A DNA stretch of 64,000 nt from NCBI GenBank assembly GCA_002095305.1, contig MIEI01000001.1, positions 62,001 through 126,000 of the forward strand, written 5' to 3'. Position numbers and translations under genes: made by a program. The stretch's first letter is position 1. Each line of letters opens with the position of its first letter. This DNA comes from Pantoea brenneri (GTDB lineage: Bacteria > Pseudomonadota > Gammaproteobacteria > Enterobacterales > Enterobacteriaceae). Shown in pieces: positions 1 to 10,965 of the stretch. Below the pieces are notes generated by a model. It saw only the letters and a program-made list of their open reading frames with translations. It made no database searches and was not told the origin of the DNA.

Positions 1-398
1 GCTGGAGTGAAGCCTACGGTCTGTTCCTGAAAGGCGAAGGCGATCTGGTGCTGAGCTATACCACCTCGCCGGCCTATCACATTATCGAAGAGAAAAAAGA
101 GAACTACGCCGCCGCACCGTTTGCCGAAGGCCACTATCTGCAGGTCGAGGTTGCTGCGCAGTTAGCCAGCAGTAAACAGCCGAAACTGGCGCAGCAGTTC
201 ATGCAGTTTATGGTCTCGCCGGCGTTCCAGAACACCATCCCGACCGGCAACTGGATGTATCCGGTGATCGATACCACCCTGCCTGCTGGCTTCGCCACGC
301 TGCAGGTGCCCGCCACCGCGCTGCACTATTCGCCGGAAGAGGTAGCCAGCCAGCGCTCTGGCTGGATTAGCCAGTGGCAACGCGCCGTCAGCCGTTAA
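1..398 (+). CDS. thiB: Thiamine/TPP ABC transporter substrate-binding protein, C-terminal part
   Basis: Periplasmic binding protein that captures thiamine, thiamine monophosphate and TPP and hands them to ThiPQ. Only about the last 131 residues are present, because the gene begins left of the window. The segment containing SYTTSPAYHIIEEKK and the ending [10 protein letters not shown] match E. coli ThiB closely. The stop TAA at 396-398 lies inside the start of thiP, so the genes overlap by 25 bases as in E. coli. Any upstream TPP riboswitch would be outside the window. The assignment is secure from the sequence and from the thiP-thiQ neighbours. Confidence 0.95.
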   Translation, partial: WSEAYGLFLKGEGDLVLSYTTSPAYHIIEEKKENYAAAPFAEGHYLQVEVAAQLASSKQPKLAQQFMQFMVSPAFQNTIPTGNWMYPVIDTTLPAGFATLQVPATALHYSPEEVASQRSGWISQWQRAVSR

Positions 399-1983
399 TG
401 CCGCGCTGGCTGATCCCCGGTTCGCTCGCCACGCTGCTGTTAATCAGCGTGGCGCTGTTCGCCTTTATCTCACTGTGGAATGCCGCACCGGTCACCGACT
501 GGCGTAGCGTGCTGCTGGATGAGTACCTGCAACACGTTGTGGCGTTCTCCTTTGGTCAGGCGCTGCTCTCCGCCCTGCTGTCGCTGCTGCCTGCGGTGCC
601 GCTGGCGCGCGCCTCTATCGCCGCCGCTTTCCCGGCCGTCAGCTGTTGCTGCGTCTGTGCGCCATGACGCTGGTGCTGCCGGTGCTGGTGGCGGTGTTCG
701 GCCTGCTGACGGTTTATGGCCGCGTCGGCTGGCTGGCACAGTTGTGTCAGTGGCTGGGCATCGACTATCACTTCTCGCCCTATGGATTGCAGGGCATTTT
801 GCTGGCGCATGTCTTTTTTAACCTGCCGCTGGCTACGCGCCTGATGCTACAGGCGCTGGAGAGCATACCGGCGGAGCAGCGTCAGCTGGCCGCACAGCTT
901 GATCTGCGCGGCTGGCACCACTTTCGCCTGCTGGAATGGCCGTGGTTGCGACGTCAGCTGCTGCCGACCGGCGCGCTCATCTTTATGCTCTGCTTCGCCA
1001 GCTTCGCCACCGTGCTGTCGCTGGGCGGCGGCCCCCAGGCCACCACCATTGAACTGGCGATCTTTCAGGCACTCAGCTACGACTACGATCCCGGTCGCGC
1101 CGCATTGCTGGCGCTGATTCAGCTCAGCTGTTGCCTGACGCTGGTGCTGCTCAGCCAGCGATTCAGTAAAGCGATACCCGCCGGCACCAGCCAGCTGCAC
1201 GGCTGGCGCGATCCGCAGGATTCGCGTCTGGCCCGGCTAACGGATGGGTTGCTGATTCTGCTGGCGTTACTGCTGCTGCTGCCGCCGCTGGCGGCGGTAG
1301 TGGTGGATGGCTTGCACGGCGGACTGCGCGGCGCACTGGCCCAGCCAGCGTTGTGGCAGGCGACCCTGACCTCATTGCGCATCGCGGTCGGTGCCGGCCT
1401 GCTGTGCGTGATACTGACGCTGATGCTGCTGTGGAGCAGTCGCGAATTGCGTCTGCGTCAGCGCCCGCTCGCCGCACAGCTGATCGACACCAGCGGCATG
1501 CTAATTCTGGCGATGCCCGGCATCGTGCTGGCGACCGGCTTCTTTTTGCTGTTTAACGCCACCGTTGGCCTGCCGGCGTCGGCAGACGGGCTGGTGATCT
1601 TCACTAATGCGCTGATCGCCATTCCCTATGCGCTGAAAGTGCTGGAAAACCCGATGCGTGACGTCGCCGAGCGCTACGGCAGGCTATGCGATTCACTGGA
1701 TATCCACGGCTGGAACCGGCTGCGGTTGATAGAACTGCGTGCGCTGAAACGTCCGCTGGCACAGGCGCTGGCGTTTGCCTGCGTGCTGTCGATCGGTGAT
1801 TTTGGCGTGGTGGCGCTGTTTGGCAATGCCGACTTCCGCACCCTGCCGTTCTACCTTTATCAACAGATCGGTGCCTATCGCGGTGCCGACGGTGCAGTGA
1901 CCGCCCTGCTGCTGCTGCTGCTCTGTTTGTTGCTGTTCACCCTGATGGAAAAATTACCGGGCCGCCATGCTGACACTGAATAA
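374..1983 (+). CDS. thiP: Thiamine/TPP ABC transporter permease ThiP, broken by a one-base deletion
   Basis: Inner-membrane permease of the thiamine importer, with about 12 hydrophobic segments in two duplicated halves. The start at 374 (MATRRQPL) overlaps the end of thiB. Frame 2 runs to about position 612. Homology then continues in frame 1 with LYRRRFPGR and [17 protein letters not shown], matching E. coli ThiP. At 609-616 the expected codons GCC CTC TAT read GCCTCTAT, so one C of a CCC run is missing. Restoring it gives 536 residues, the same as E. coli. The gene overlaps thiQ by 17 bases. I infer a sequencing error rather than true loss, since thiB and thiQ look intact. Confidence 0.93.
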
Positions 1984-2668
1984 CCTTACTTACCTTTATC
2001 AGCATCTGCCGATGCGCTTCAGCCTGCACGCCGAACGTGGCGAGCGGCTGGCGATCCTCGGGCCAAGCGGTGCCGGAAAAAGTACGCTACTCAGCCTGAT
2101 CGCCGGTTTTCTGCCGATCCGCCAGGGCACGCTGATGATTGATGGTCAGGATCATAGCCACAGCGTGCCAGCCAGACGGCCGGTATCAATGCTGTTTCAG
2201 GAGAACAATCTGTTTCCGCACCTCAGCGTGCAGCAGAACATGGCGCTGGGCTTGCACCCGGGACTGAAGCTCAACGCGGAGCAGCGCCAGCAGCTTGCTG
2301 CGCTAGCCGAACAGGTGGGATTAGGCGATCTGCTGGCGCGACTGCCGGGCGAGCTGTCGGGGGGCCAGCGTCAGCGGGTGGCGCTGGCACGCTGTCTGCT
2401 GCGCGATCGCCCGGTGCTGCTGCTGGATGAGCCCTTTTCGGCGCTGGATCCGGCGCTGCGCAGCGAAATGCTGCAGCTGGTGCGCTCGGTGTGCGAAGCC
2501 CGCAGCATCACGCTGCTGATGGTGTCGCACAGTCTGGAAGATGCGCAACAGATCGCGCCGCGCAGCGTGGTAATTGTTGATGGACGGGTTTACTGGGACG
2601 GCGAGACCCGACAGTTGCTGTCGGGCGAGACGCGGGAGGCTGATGTCCTGGGCATCCCGCGCCGCTAA
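1967..2668 (+). CDS. thiQ: Thiamine/TPP ABC transporter ATP-binding protein
   Basis: ATPase that energises ThiBP thiamine uptake at the inner face of the cytoplasmic membrane. The 233 residues carry Walker [10 protein letters not shown] (residues 32-40), the ABC signature LSGGQRQR near residue 129, Walker [13 protein letters not shown] near 148, and the switch histidine in MVSHSLED. The ATG at 1967 lies inside the end of thiP, consistent with translational coupling. It is the last gene of thiBPQ and ends only 7 bases before the convergent yabI stop, with no visible terminator between them. Confidence 0.96.
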   Translation: MLTLNNLTYLYQHLPMRFSLHAERGERLAILGPSGAGKSTLLSLIAGFLPIRQGTLMIDGQDHSHSVPARRPVSMLFQENNLFPHLSVQQNMALGLHPGLKLNAEQRQQLAALAEQVGLGDLLARLPGELSGGQRQRVALARCLLRDRPVLLLDEPFSALDPALRSEMLQLVRSVCEARSITLLMVSHSLEDAQQIAPRSVVIVDGRVYWDGETRQLLSGETREADVLGIPRR

Positions 2669-2675
2669 CCGGTGA

Positions 2676-3440
2676 TTATTCGAAAAAGACCTGCCACAGC
2701 AGATGACGGAAAATCGGCATCATCGGATGGAACTGAATGCCGACCAGGGCGGCGATGGCGATCACCAGCCCCAGCGGTCCCAGCCAGCGCAGTCGTTCCG
2801 GCGGCAGCCAGGCGGTCGCCCAATCCTGACTCTTGCCGCTGCGCCACCAGCGCCAGCCTAACCAGCCGCCCAGCCACACCACTATCGCTGCCGTCAGCAG
2901 CAGCCACTTAAAGTTACCGCCCTGCGCCGCCTCGGGCACATCGACTGCCACACCAGCCAGAATGCCGGGCAGCAGATAGAGCGGTGGCCACAGCAGGCAG
3001 CCAATCAGATTCGGCGGCAGGAATTTACGTACCGGCAATTCCAGCATACCGGCCGCCAGTGGGATCAGCGGGCGCGTCGGGCCGACAAAGCGTCCGACCA
3101 GAATGGTAAACATACTGTGCTGATGCAGCGCGTGTTCGGTTTTATCCAACAGCCCTTTGTACTTTTGCAGATACTTCCAGCGATGCAGCGGTCCCTGAAA
3201 TTTCCAGCCGATACCGTAAGAGACCCAGTCGCCAATCAGGCAACCGGCAAACCCGGCCGCCCAAGCCGGATAGAGACCAATTTGTCCGCTCCCGACCAGC
3301 GCGCCCAGACTCGCCATCAGCACGGTTCCCGGCAGCAACAGCCCGACCAGCGCCAGTGATTCCAGAAAAGTGACCAGCGCAACCGCAAACAGCGCCCACT
3401 CCAGCGACTGCGTAAACAGGTGTTGAACCCAGGCTTCCAT
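2676..3440 (-). CDS. yabI: DedA family inner-membrane protein YabI
   Basis: A 254-residue polytopic membrane protein of the DedA/SNARE-associated family. These proteins are linked to membrane homeostasis and are proposed lipid flippases; YabI's substrate is not settled. The family core is seen in HSMFTILVGRFVGPTRPL (about residues 108-125), the GRFVGP...R motif, and in LLPGTVLMASLGALVG near the N terminus. Length equals E. coli YabI. It is convergent with thiQ, as in E. coli, and divergent from polB. In E. coli the araC and araBAD genes lie between yabI and polB; here only 171 bases do. Confidence 0.93.
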   Translation of the reverse strand: MEAWVQHLFTQSLEWALFAVALVTFLESLALVGLLLPGTVLMASLGALVGSGQIGLYPAWAAGFAGCLIGDWVSYGIGWKFQGPLHRWKYLQKYKGLLDKTEHALHQHSMFTILVGRFVGPTRPLIPLAAGMLELPVRKFLPPNLIGCLLWPPLYLLPGILAGVAVDVPEAAQGGNFKWLLLTAAIVVWLGGWLGWRWWRSGKSQDWATAWLPPERLRWLGPLGLVIAIAALVGIQFHPMMPIFRHLLWQVFFE

Positions 3441-3540
3441 AAACTTCCTTAGAAAAAGCAGAAGGCTGGATTGTCCTGAGCCAGCCGCACAGCGTCAAGG
3501 CAAGAATTGTAGGACAATATTGACAAAAGCCAACCGCGGG

Positions 3541-3560
3541 AACTGTATAAATATCCATGT
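3541..3560. promoter_or_regulatory. Candidate degenerate LexA box upstream of polB
   Basis: The sequence AACTGTATAAATATCCATGT has a perfect left LexA half-site (CTGT) and an AT-rich centre, but its right half reads CCAT instead of ACAG. It starts 16 bases after a TTGACA hexamer (3520-3525), which is a plausible -35. E. coli polB is an SOS gene with a LexA box in its promoter, so position and context fit. The right half is poor, so this is a candidate only. Confidence 0.4.
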
Positions 3561-3611
3561 TATACTGAGCGGGTTTTATCACCGTTCAAAAATCCTGAGT
3601 CTGGAGACGAT

Positions 3612-5972
3612 GTGAATAGACCCCGCGCAGGTTTTCTGCTTACCCGCCACTGGCGCGACACCCCGCAAGGCAGTGAAATTGTTCTCTGGCTCGCCACCGA
3701 TCAGGGTGCCCAGCGCGTGGTGCTGCCGGCTCAAGAGTCGGTCGCGTTTATTCCGCGTGAGTTTCAGTCTCAGGTCAGTGAGCTGCTGAAAGATGAGCGT
3801 CAGCTGCGCATCCAGCCGCTTGAACTGAAAGATTTCCGCCAGCGCCCGGTAGCCGGGATCTACTGCCGGCAGAATCGCCAGCTGCAACGCATCGAAAAGC
3901 TGCTGCGCGAACAGGGCATCCCGATCTATGAAGCCGATATCCGCCCGCCCGAGCGCTACCTGATGGAGCGCTTTATTACCGCGCCGGTCTGGTTTGACGG
4001 CGAGCCGCAGGGCGACAGCGTGGTAAATGCCCGGCTGAAACCGCATCCCGATTATCGGCCGCCGCTCAAGTGGGTTTCGCTGGACATTGAAACCACCCAA
4101 CATGGCGAGCTTTACTGCATCGGGCTGGAGGGTTGCGGCCAGCGCCAGGTCTATATGCTGGGTCCGCCCAACGGCGATGCCAGCGCGCTCGATTTTGAGC
4201 TGATCTATCTGGAGACGCGTCCGCAGCTGCTTGAGGCGCTGAACCAGTGGTTCGCGCAGCACGACCCCGATGTGATCATTGGCTGGAACGTGGTGCAGTT
4301 TGATCTGCGGGTATTGCAGAAACATGCCGATCGCTACGCTATTCCGCTGCGTCTGGGCCGTCAGCAGACGACGCTGGAGTGGCGTGAGCACGGCTTTAAG
4401 CCCGGCATATTTTTCGCCCAACTCAGCGGCCGGCTGATCATTGACGGCATCGATGCGCTGAAATCCGCCTTCTGGGATTTCCCGTCATTCAGTCTGGAAT
4501 CGGTGTCGCAGCAACTGTTGGGAGAAGGCAAGGCGATCGATAACCCGTGGCAGCGCATGGAGGAGATCAACTGGCGCTTCGCCAATGATAAACCGGCTCT
4601 GGCGCGCTATAACCTGAAAGACTGCGAGCTGGTCACCCGGATTTTCCACAAAACGGCGATTATGCCGTTTCTGCTGGAGCGTGCGGCGGTGAATGGCCTG
4701 GCGGTCGATCGTCACGGCGGCTCCGTCGCGGCATTCAGCCATCTCTATATTCCGCGGATGCACCGCAGCGGATTTGTCGCGCCGAACCTCGGCGATGTGG
4801 CACCGGAAGCCAGTCCCGGCGGCTACGTGATGGATTCGCGTCCGGGACTCTACGACTCGGTGCTGGTGCTGGATTACAAAAGCCTCTATCCGTCGATTAT
4901 CCGTACCTTTCTGATCGATCCGGTTGGCCTGGTGGAAGGGCTGGCGCATCCTGACGATGCTGATTCGGTGGCCGGCTTTCGCGAAGCGCGCTTTTCCCGT
5001 CATACCCACTGCCTGCCCGCCATCGTTGAGCAGATCTGGCTGGGCCGCGAAGCCGCCAAACAGCAGGGCAACCAGCCGCTGTCGCAGGCGCTGAAGATTA
5101 TCATGAACGCCTTTTATGGCGTGCTCGGCACCAGCGCCTGCCGCTTTTTCGATCCACGGCTCGCCTCTTCGATTACCCTGCGTGGCCATGCCATTATGCA
5201 GCAGACCCGCACGCTGATTGAGGAAGAAGGCTACGATGTGATTTACGGCGATACTGACTCGACCTTCGTCTGGCTGAAATCCGCCCACAGCGAGCAGGAC
5301 GCCGCCGCGATTGGTCAGCAGCTGACGCAAAAAGTAAACGCCTGGTGGCGTGACCATCTGCAGCAGACTCAGGGGCTGACGAGCACACTGGAGCTGGAGT
5401 ATGAAAATCACTTCTGCCGTTTCCTGATGCCCACTATCCGTGGCGCCGAACAGGGCAGTAAAAAACGCTATGCCGGACTGATCCGCGAAGCGGCGGGCGA
5501 ACGTATGGTGTTTAAGGGACTGGAATCCGTTCGCACCGACTGGACGCCGCTGGCACAGCAGTTTCAGCAGCAGCTCTACAGCCGTATTTTTCGCCGTGAG
5601 CCGTGGCAGGACTATATTCGCACCACCGTAGCGCAGCTGCTGGCCGGCGAACTCGACGATCAGCTGATTTATAAGAAACGTCTGCGCCGTCCGCTGATAG
5701 AGTATGAACGAAATGTGCCGCCGCACGTGCGCGCCGCCCGGCTGGCGGATGAGCAGAATCGCAAATTAAACCGGCCGTTGCAGTACCAGAAGGGGGGCCG
5801 GATTCGTTACGTGATGGCGACGGCTGGCCCGGAGCCGCTGGAGGCTCGCACCACGCCGCTGGATTATGATCACTACGTCAGTAAGCAGTTACAACCGGTT
5901 GCCGACGGCATTTTACCCTTCGTCGGAGGGGATTTTGCTACACTGATTACCGGGCAGTTGGGTCTTTTTTGA
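3612..5972 (+). CDS. polB: DNA polymerase II
   Basis: Family B DNA polymerase that restarts and bypasses damaged templates under SOS control. The 786 residues show the 3'-5' exonuclease motif SLDIETT near residue 155 and YNLKDCELV later in that domain. The polymerase motifs are [10 protein letters not shown] near 420 and [10 protein letters not shown] near 545. The C-terminal GQLGLF is the beta-clamp-binding tail. The start is GTG at 3612; no ATG gives the conserved N terminus [15 protein letters not shown], so GTG is favoured. It is monocistronic between yabI (divergent) and rapA. Confidence 0.96.
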   Translation: MNRPRAGFLLTRHWRDTPQGSEIVLWLATDQGAQRVVLPAQESVAFIPREFQSQVSELLKDERQLRIQPLELKDFRQRPVAGIYCRQNRQLQRIEKLLREQGIPIYEADIRPPERYLMERFITAPVWFDGEPQGDSVVNARLKPHPDYRPPLKWVSLDIETTQHGELYCIGLEGCGQRQVYMLGPPNGDASALDFELIYLETRPQLLEALNQWFAQHDPDVIIGWNVVQFDLRVLQKHADRYAIPLRLGRQQTTLEWREHGFKPGIFFAQLSGRLIIDGIDALKSAFWDFPSFSLESVSQQLLGEGKAIDNPWQRMEEINWRFANDKPALARYNLKDCELVTRIFHKTAIMPFLLERAAVNGLAVDRHGGSVAAFSHLYIPRMHRSGFVAPNLGDVAPEASPGGYVMDSRPGLYDSVLVLDYKSLYPSIIRTFLIDPVGLVEGLAHPDDADSVAGFREARFSRHTHCLPAIVEQIWLGREAAKQQGNQPLSQALKIIMNAFYGVLGTSACRFFDPRLASSITLRGHAIMQQTRTLIEEEGYDVIYGDTDSTFVWLKSAHSEQDAAAIGQQLTQKVNAWWRDHLQQTQGLTSTLELEYENHFCRFLMPTIRGAEQGSKKRYAGLIREAAGERMVFKGLESVRTDWTPLAQQFQQQLYSRIFRREPWQDYIRTTVAQLLAGELDDQLIYKKRLRRPLIEYERNVPPHVRAARLADEQNRKLNRPLQYQKGGRIRYVMATAGPEPLEARTTPLDYDHYVSKQLQPVADGILPFVGGDFATLITGQLGLF

Positions 5973-6128
5973 CAGGTGACGAATGCCCTGCCATCCAGTA
6001 CCATAGCGCCCTTCCTGAAACTCACCGCGCTAAGAGAGACTCTCCAGACCTTTTCGTTTGGATGAAATGCTATTGCCTGAGTATCCGGGAACACCTTCAA
6101 AAACGTTAAAAATTCGAGCTAAAAATAT

Positions 6129-9035
6129 ATGGTTTTTACATTAGGTCAGCGCTGGATTAGTGATACGGAAAGTGAACTGGGACTGGGCACGGTGGTGGCG
6201 GTCGATACCCGCATGATCACCCTGTTGTTCCCGGCCACCGGGGAAAACCGCCTCTACGCCCGCAACGATTCGCCTGTTACCCGCGTCATCTTCAATCCGG
6301 GTGACACCATCACCAGTCATGAAGGCTGGCAGATGCGCGTCGATGAAGTACGCAACGAAAATGACCTGATGACCTATATCGGCACGCGTCTTGATACCGA
6401 TGAAAGCGACGTGATGCTGCGCGAAGTGATGCTCGACAGCAAGCTGGTCTTCAGCAAGCCGCAGGATCGCCTGTTTGCCGGCCAGCTCGACCGGATGGAT
6501 CGTTTCGCCCTGCGTTTCCGCGCCCGCAAATACCAGAGTGAGCAATATCGTCTGCCGATCAGCGGCTTGCGCGGTATGCGCACCAACCTGATCCCGCATC
6601 AGCTGCATATCGCCCATGATGTGGGCCGTCGCCACGCGCCACGCGTGCTGCTGGCGGATGAAGTCGGTCTCGGGAAAACCATTGAAGCCGGGATGATCAT
6701 TCAGCAGCAGCTGCTGGCCGGACGTGCCGACCGCGTGTTAATCGTGGTGCCGGAGACCCTGCAGCATCAGTGGCTGGTCGAGATGCTGCGCCGTTTCAAC
6801 CTGCGTTTCGCGCTGTTTGATGACGATCGCTATACCGAAGCCCAGCACGACAGCGATAACCCGTTTGAAACCGAACAGTTAATTATCTGTTCACTCGACT
6901 TTGTGCGCCGTAACAAGCAGCGTCTTGAGCTGCTGGCCGATGCCGAGTGGGATCTGCTGGTGGTGGATGAAGCGCATCATCTGGCGTGGTCAGAAGGCCA
7001 GCCGAGCCGTGAATATCAGGTGATTGAACAGCTGGCGGAAAAAACCGCCGGGGTACTGCTGCTGACCGCGACCCCGGAACAGCTGGGCATGGAGAGTCAC
7101 TTCGCCCGCCTGCGCCTGCTCGATCCTAACCGCTTCCACGACTTTGCCGCTTTTGTTGAAGAACAGCAGCATTTCCGCCCGATCGCCGATGCGGTGACCT
7201 CGCTGCTGGCTGACCAGCCAATCTCACAGGATGAGATGAACCGGATTAACGATCTGGTCGGCGAGCAGGACATTGAACCGCTGCTGCAGGTTGCTAACAG
7301 CGATCGCGACGGCAAGCAGGACGCGCGCCAGGAACTGATTTCAATGCTGATGGATCGCCACGGCACCAGCCGTGTGCTGTTCCGTAACACCCGTAACGGC
7401 GTCAAAGGCTTCCCGAAACGCGAACTGCACCAGATTCGTCTGCCGCTGCCGGCGCAGTATCAGACCGCAATTAAAGTCTCCGGCATTATGGGTGCCCGCA
7501 AAAGCGCAGAAGAACGCGCGCGTGACCTGCTCTATCCGGAACAGATTTATCAGGAATTTGAAGGCGACAGCGGCACTTGGTGGAACTTCGATCCGCGCGT
7601 GGAGTGGCTGATGGGTTATCTCACCAGCAACCGCAAAGAGAAAGTACTGGTGATCTGCGCCAAAGCCGCCACCGCACTCCAGCTGGAGCAGGTGCTGCGT
7701 GAGCGCGAAGGTATCCGGGCGGCGGTGTTCCATGAAGGTCTGTCGATCATTGAACGTGACCGTGCCGCCGCGTGGTTCGCCTCAGAAGAGAACGGCGCTC
7801 AGGTGCTGCTCTGCTCGGAGATTGGTTCTGAAGGCCGTAACTTCCAGTTTGCCAGCCGTCTGGTGATGTTTGATCTGCCGTTCAACCCGGATCTGCTGGA
7901 GCAGCGTATCGGGCGTCTTGATCGTATCGGTCAGGCGCACGATATCCAGATTCTGGTGCCGTGGCTGGAGAAGACCGCGCAGGCGGTGTTACTGCGCTGG
8001 TATCACGAAGGGCTGGATGCGTTTGAACATACCTGCCCGACCGGCCGGACCATTTATGACAGCGTGCATTCACAGCTGATCGACTATCTGGCCGCACCAG
8101 AAAACAGTGACGGCTTCGATGCCTTTATCACTGACTGCCGTAAGCAACACGATGCCCTGAAACTGCAGCTGGAACAGGGACGCGATCGCCTGCTGGAGCT
8201 GAACTCCAACGGCGGCGACGCTGCTCAGGCGCTGGCTAACGCCATCGGCGAGCAGGACAACGATACCGGTCTGGTGAACTTCGCGCTCAACCTGTTTGAT
8301 ATCGTCGGTATCAATCAGGAAGATCGCAGCGATAACCTGATCGTGCTGACGCCGTCCGATCACATGCTGGTGCCCGATTTTCCCGGCCTGCCGGAAGATG
8401 GCTGTACCATCACCTTTAACCGCGACCAGGCGCTGTCACGCGAAGATACCCAGTTCATTACCTGGGAACATCCGCTGATCCGTAACGGTCTCGATCTGAT
8501 CCTGTCGGGCGACACCGGCAGCAGCGCTATCTCGCTGCTGAAGAACAAGGCGCTGCCGGTCGGTACGCTGCTGGTCGAACTGATCTACGTGGTCGAAGCG
8601 CAGGCACCGAAGCATCTGCAGTTGACCCGCTTCCTGCCGCCGACGCCCATTCGTCTGCTGCTGGACCGTAACGGCACTAACCTTGCGGGCAAGGTGGAGT
8701 TCGAAAGCTTTAACCGTCAGCTGAATGCCGTCAATCGTCACACCGGCAGCAAGCTGGTTAACGCGGTACAGCAGGATGTGCATGCCATTCTGACCCAGGG
8801 TGAAGAGAAAGTGGTCAGCGAAGCGCGCGCAGTGATTGATGCTGCCCGTGCCGAGGCGAACGAGAAGCTGGGGGCGGAACTGGCCCGTCTTGACGCGCTG
8901 AAAGCGGTTAATCCGAACATCCGTGAGGATGAAATTGAGGCGCTGGAAAGTAACCGTCAGCAGGTGCTGGAAAGTCTCGATCAGGCTAACTGGCGTCTCG
9001 ACGCGCTGCGCCTGATTGTGGTGACTCACCAGTAA
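6129..9035 (+). CDS. rapA: RNA polymerase-associated ATPase RapA
   Basis: SWI2/SNF2-type ATPase that recycles stalled or post-termination RNA polymerase. The 968 residues equal E. coli RapA in length. Motif [15 protein letters not shown] lies near residue 176, the DEAH box [10 protein letters not shown] near 278, and helicase motifs V-VI in [12 protein letters not shown] and [11 protein letters not shown] near 560-600. The N-terminal Tudor-like part begins [14 protein letters not shown]. The 156 bases upstream to polB hold no other gene. A weak hairpin terminator follows at 9128-9148. Confidence 0.97.
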   Translation: MVFTLGQRWISDTESELGLGTVVAVDTRMITLLFPATGENRLYARNDSPVTRVIFNPGDTITSHEGWQMRVDEVRNENDLMTYIGTRLDTDESDVMLREVMLDSKLVFSKPQDRLFAGQLDRMDRFALRFRARKYQSEQYRLPISGLRGMRTNLIPHQLHIAHDVGRRHAPRVLLADEVGLGKTIEAGMIIQQQLLAGRADRVLIVVPETLQHQWLVEMLRRFNLRFALFDDDRYTEAQHDSDNPFETEQLIICSLDFVRRNKQRLELLADAEWDLLVVDEAHHLAWSEGQPSREYQVIEQLAEKTAGVLLLTATPEQLGMESHFARLRLLDPNRFHDFAAFVEEQQHFRPIADAVTSLLADQPISQDEMNRINDLVGEQDIEPLLQVANSDRDGKQDARQELISMLMDRHGTSRVLFRNTRNGVKGFPKRELHQIRLPLPAQYQTAIKVSGIMGARKSAEERARDLLYPEQIYQEFEGDSGTWWNFDPRVEWLMGYLTSNRKEKVLVICAKAATALQLEQVLREREGIRAAVFHEGLSIIERDRAAAWFASEENGAQVLLCSEIGSEGRNFQFASRLVMFDLPFNPDLLEQRIGRLDRIGQAHDIQILVPWLEKTAQAVLLRWYHEGLDAFEHTCPTGRTIYDSVHSQLIDYLAAPENSDGFDAFITDCRKQHDALKLQLEQGRDRLLELNSNGGDAAQALANAIGEQDNDTGLVNFALNLFDIVGINQEDRSDNLIVLTPSDHMLVPDFPGLPEDGCTITFNRDQALSREDTQFITWEHPLIRNGLDLILSGDTGSSAISLLKNKALPVGTLLVELIYVVEAQAPKHLQLTRFLPPTPIRLLLDRNGTNLAGKVEFESFNRQLNAVNRHTGSKLVNAVQQDVHAILTQGEEKVVSEARAVIDAARAEANEKLGAELARLDALKAVNPNIREDEIEALESNRQQVLESLDQANWRLDALRLIVVTHQ

Positions 9036-9127
9036 GCTCAGGGGCCGGGATGAATCTGGCCGCAACTGAGAAACTCAGGATGCAGGGAAAGGAAAGCGTC
9101 CCGCGCCATAAATGGTGCGGGCCGGGC

Positions 9128-9148
9128 CTGTCAGGGATGACAGCTTTT
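9128..9148 (+). terminator. Weak intrinsic terminator candidate after rapA
   Basis: Six-base stem CTGTCA/TGACAG with a GGGA loop, followed by C and four T. A second, larger hairpin just upstream (9100-9109 with 9112-9121) could stabilise the transcript end. The U-run is short, so termination may be partial and rluA could be reached by read-through. Confidence 0.4.
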
Positions 9149-9257
9149 GCGTCTTTCCGATCTGCCCGTGTTTCCTGCGCTGGCACGCTATCACAGCTAA
9201 TCGGGCCAGACTTTGTAAACAATCTCAGCCGCAGGCCCCTTATTTTTGGAAAGAACC

Positions 9258-9911
9258 ATGGAACCCTACAATCCACCGCGTGAACCCTGGCTGCACATTC
9301 TCTATCAGGATGCGCACATCATGGTGGTTAACAAACCCAGCGGCCTGCTTTCGGTGCCCGGCCGGCTGGACGAACATAAAGATAGCGTGATGACACGCAT
9401 CCAGCGTGATTATCCGCAGGCGGAATCGGTGCACCGGCTGGATATGGCCACCAGCGGCGTGATTGTGGTGGCGCTGAACAAAGCCGCAGAACGCGAGCTG
9501 AAACGCCAGTTTCGTGAGCGTGAACCCGCAAAGACCTATGTGGCCTGCGTCTGGGGCCATCCGGCCGCGGAGAAGGGAGTGGTTGATTTGCCGCTGATTT
9601 GTGACTGGCCAAACCGTCCAAAGCAAAAAGTCTGCTTCGAGACCGGCAAAGCCGCGCAGACCGAATATCAGGTGCTGGAGTACCGGGCTGATAACAGCGC
9701 ACGCGTATCGCTCAAACCGATTACCGGCCGTTCACACCAGCTGCGGGTACACATGCTGGCGCTGGGCCATCCGATTCTGGGCGACAATTTTTATGCTCAT
9801 CCTGAGGCTAAAGCGATGGCGCCGCGCCTGTTGCTGCACGCCGAGTCACTGACGATTACCCATCCCGCATTCGGTAACGCCATGACCTTCCGTCAGCCCG
9901 CCGACTTTTAA
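9258..9911 (+). CDS. rluA: Dual-specificity 23S rRNA/tRNA pseudouridine synthase RluA
   Basis: Makes pseudouridine at 23S rRNA position 746 and tRNA position 32. The protein has 217 residues with the family motif VHRLDMATSG, in which Asp62 is the catalytic aspartate, and the motif KPITGRSHQLRVHM. The ATG at 9258 is chosen over an in-frame TTG at 9246, because a GGAAAG ribosome-binding sequence lies just before the ATG and the conserved NPPREPW segment follows. It is convergent with djlA, with a strong hairpin between them. Confidence 0.95.
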   Translation: MEPYNPPREPWLHILYQDAHIMVVNKPSGLLSVPGRLDEHKDSVMTRIQRDYPQAESVHRLDMATSGVIVVALNKAAERELKRQFREREPAKTYVACVWGHPAAEKGVVDLPLICDWPNRPKQKVCFETGKAAQTEYQVLEYRADNSARVSLKPITGRSHQLRVHMLALGHPILGDNFYAHPEAKAMAPRLLLHAESLTITHPAFGNAMTFRQPADF

Positions 9912-9930
9912 TCTCAATCTGACCTTGCGC

Positions 9931-9963
9931 CCGTGACGTCTGCCCCAGGGCAAAACGTCACGG
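9931..9963. terminator. Nested hairpin between convergent rluA and djlA
   Basis: Outer arms CCGTGACGT (9931-9939) and ACGTCACGG (9955-9963) enclose a second stem TGCCC/GGGCA (9941-9952), so the region folds almost completely on itself. There is no long T-run on either side. It probably acts as a two-way transcript end or 3'-end stabiliser; that role is inference. Confidence 0.5.
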
Positions 9964-9973
9964 TAACCTGGAT

Positions 9974-10783
9974 TTATTTAAAGCCTTTTTCTTTGCGGAT
10001 CAGGTCATAAGCGGCCTGAATTTCCTGCGCTTTCTGCTTGGCCATCTCCATCATCTCCGGCGGCAGGCCTTTCGCCACCAGCTTATCCGGATGGTGTTCA
10101 CTCATCAATTTACGGTAAGCGCGTTTGATGGTGGTGGCGTCATCGCTGCTCTTCACGCCCAGCACGCTACAGGCATCTTCCAGCGTCGGTCCGCGTTGCG
10201 CCTGCTGGAAACCGCCCGCAGAACGCTGGCCGCCGCCAAATTGCTGACCGCCTTCCATCATCCGCAGGAACTGATCGAACTGACCGCGTGAAATTCCCAG
10301 CTCTTCCGCAATCACATACAGCACCTGGCGCTCATTAGGATGCAGCGAACCGTCCGCGAAGGCGGCCTGAATCTGAATCTCAAGGAACATCCGAATCAGG
10401 TCAAAGCGGCCGAAACAGGCGCTACGCAATTCACGCAGTTTGCTGCGCAGCGGATAATCGGCCTGTTTACCCTCACGAAACGCCCGCTGAGCAGCGGTAC
10501 GTGACTCCCCGTGCAGCTGCATCCGCTCCATTAACAGCGAGGCAATCTGGATATCCGCTTCGGTGACGCGCCCTTTTGACTTGGTCAGATGGCCCATCAC
10601 CTGAAAGGTGGTGCTGAAAAACAGCGTCTGTCGGGTTTGATTATTTGAGAAGTAAGCCTTGCCTTGTGCGCCGCGAACTTTGTCAATCATATGGCCAATG
10701 ATCAAACCGATCACAATACCCCAAAAGCCTGCGCCGGAAAGTAAACCCAGTGCCAGACCCACAACTTTTCCCCAGTAGCGCAT
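9974..10783 (-). CDS. djlA: Membrane-anchored DnaJ-like co-chaperone DjlA
   Basis: Type III J-protein with one N-terminal transmembrane segment, which stimulates DnaK and influences the Rcs envelope response. The 269 residues begin [22 protein letters not shown], the glycine-patterned membrane dimerisation helix. A TerB-like helical middle follows (about residues 55-170), then a Q/G-rich linker. The C-terminal J domain carries HPD in [18 protein letters not shown]. It starts divergently from lptD, as in E. coli. Confidence 0.95.
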   Translation of the reverse strand: MRYWGKVVGLALGLLSGAGFWGIVIGLIIGHMIDKVRGAQGKAYFSNNQTRQTLFFSTTFQVMGHLTKSKGRVTEADIQIASLLMERMQLHGESRTAAQRAFREGKQADYPLRSKLRELRSACFGRFDLIRMFLEIQIQAAFADGSLHPNERQVLYVIAEELGISRGQFDQFLRMMEGGQQFGGGQRSAGGFQQAQRGPTLEDACSVLGVKSSDDATTIKRAYRKLMSEHHPDKLVAKGLPPEMMEMAKQKAQEIQAAYDLIRKEKGFK

Positions 10784-10965
10784 AAACTCCTCAATTCGCC
10801 ATGCTTGCGGCTGAAAATTGCATTATCATACCTGTCATTTATCTCAGCGCCTAACGGCAACGCGGACAGAAAAGGATTAACACTGGCACAACGCCGGGCA
10901 GTAAGTTAGTCTCTGACCCGATTGTCGGCATGATGCCAGTTTTCATGGAATTCTCGATACCGCGT

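Noticed and set aside
3579-4421. 280-codon open frame opposite the start of polB
   Set aside because: Overlaps the polB start and promoter completely; no recognisable protein.
4485-5726. 413-codon open frame opposite polB
   Set aside because: Exactly antisense to conserved polymerase domains; no family features, no ribosome-binding site; a GC-rich shadow frame.
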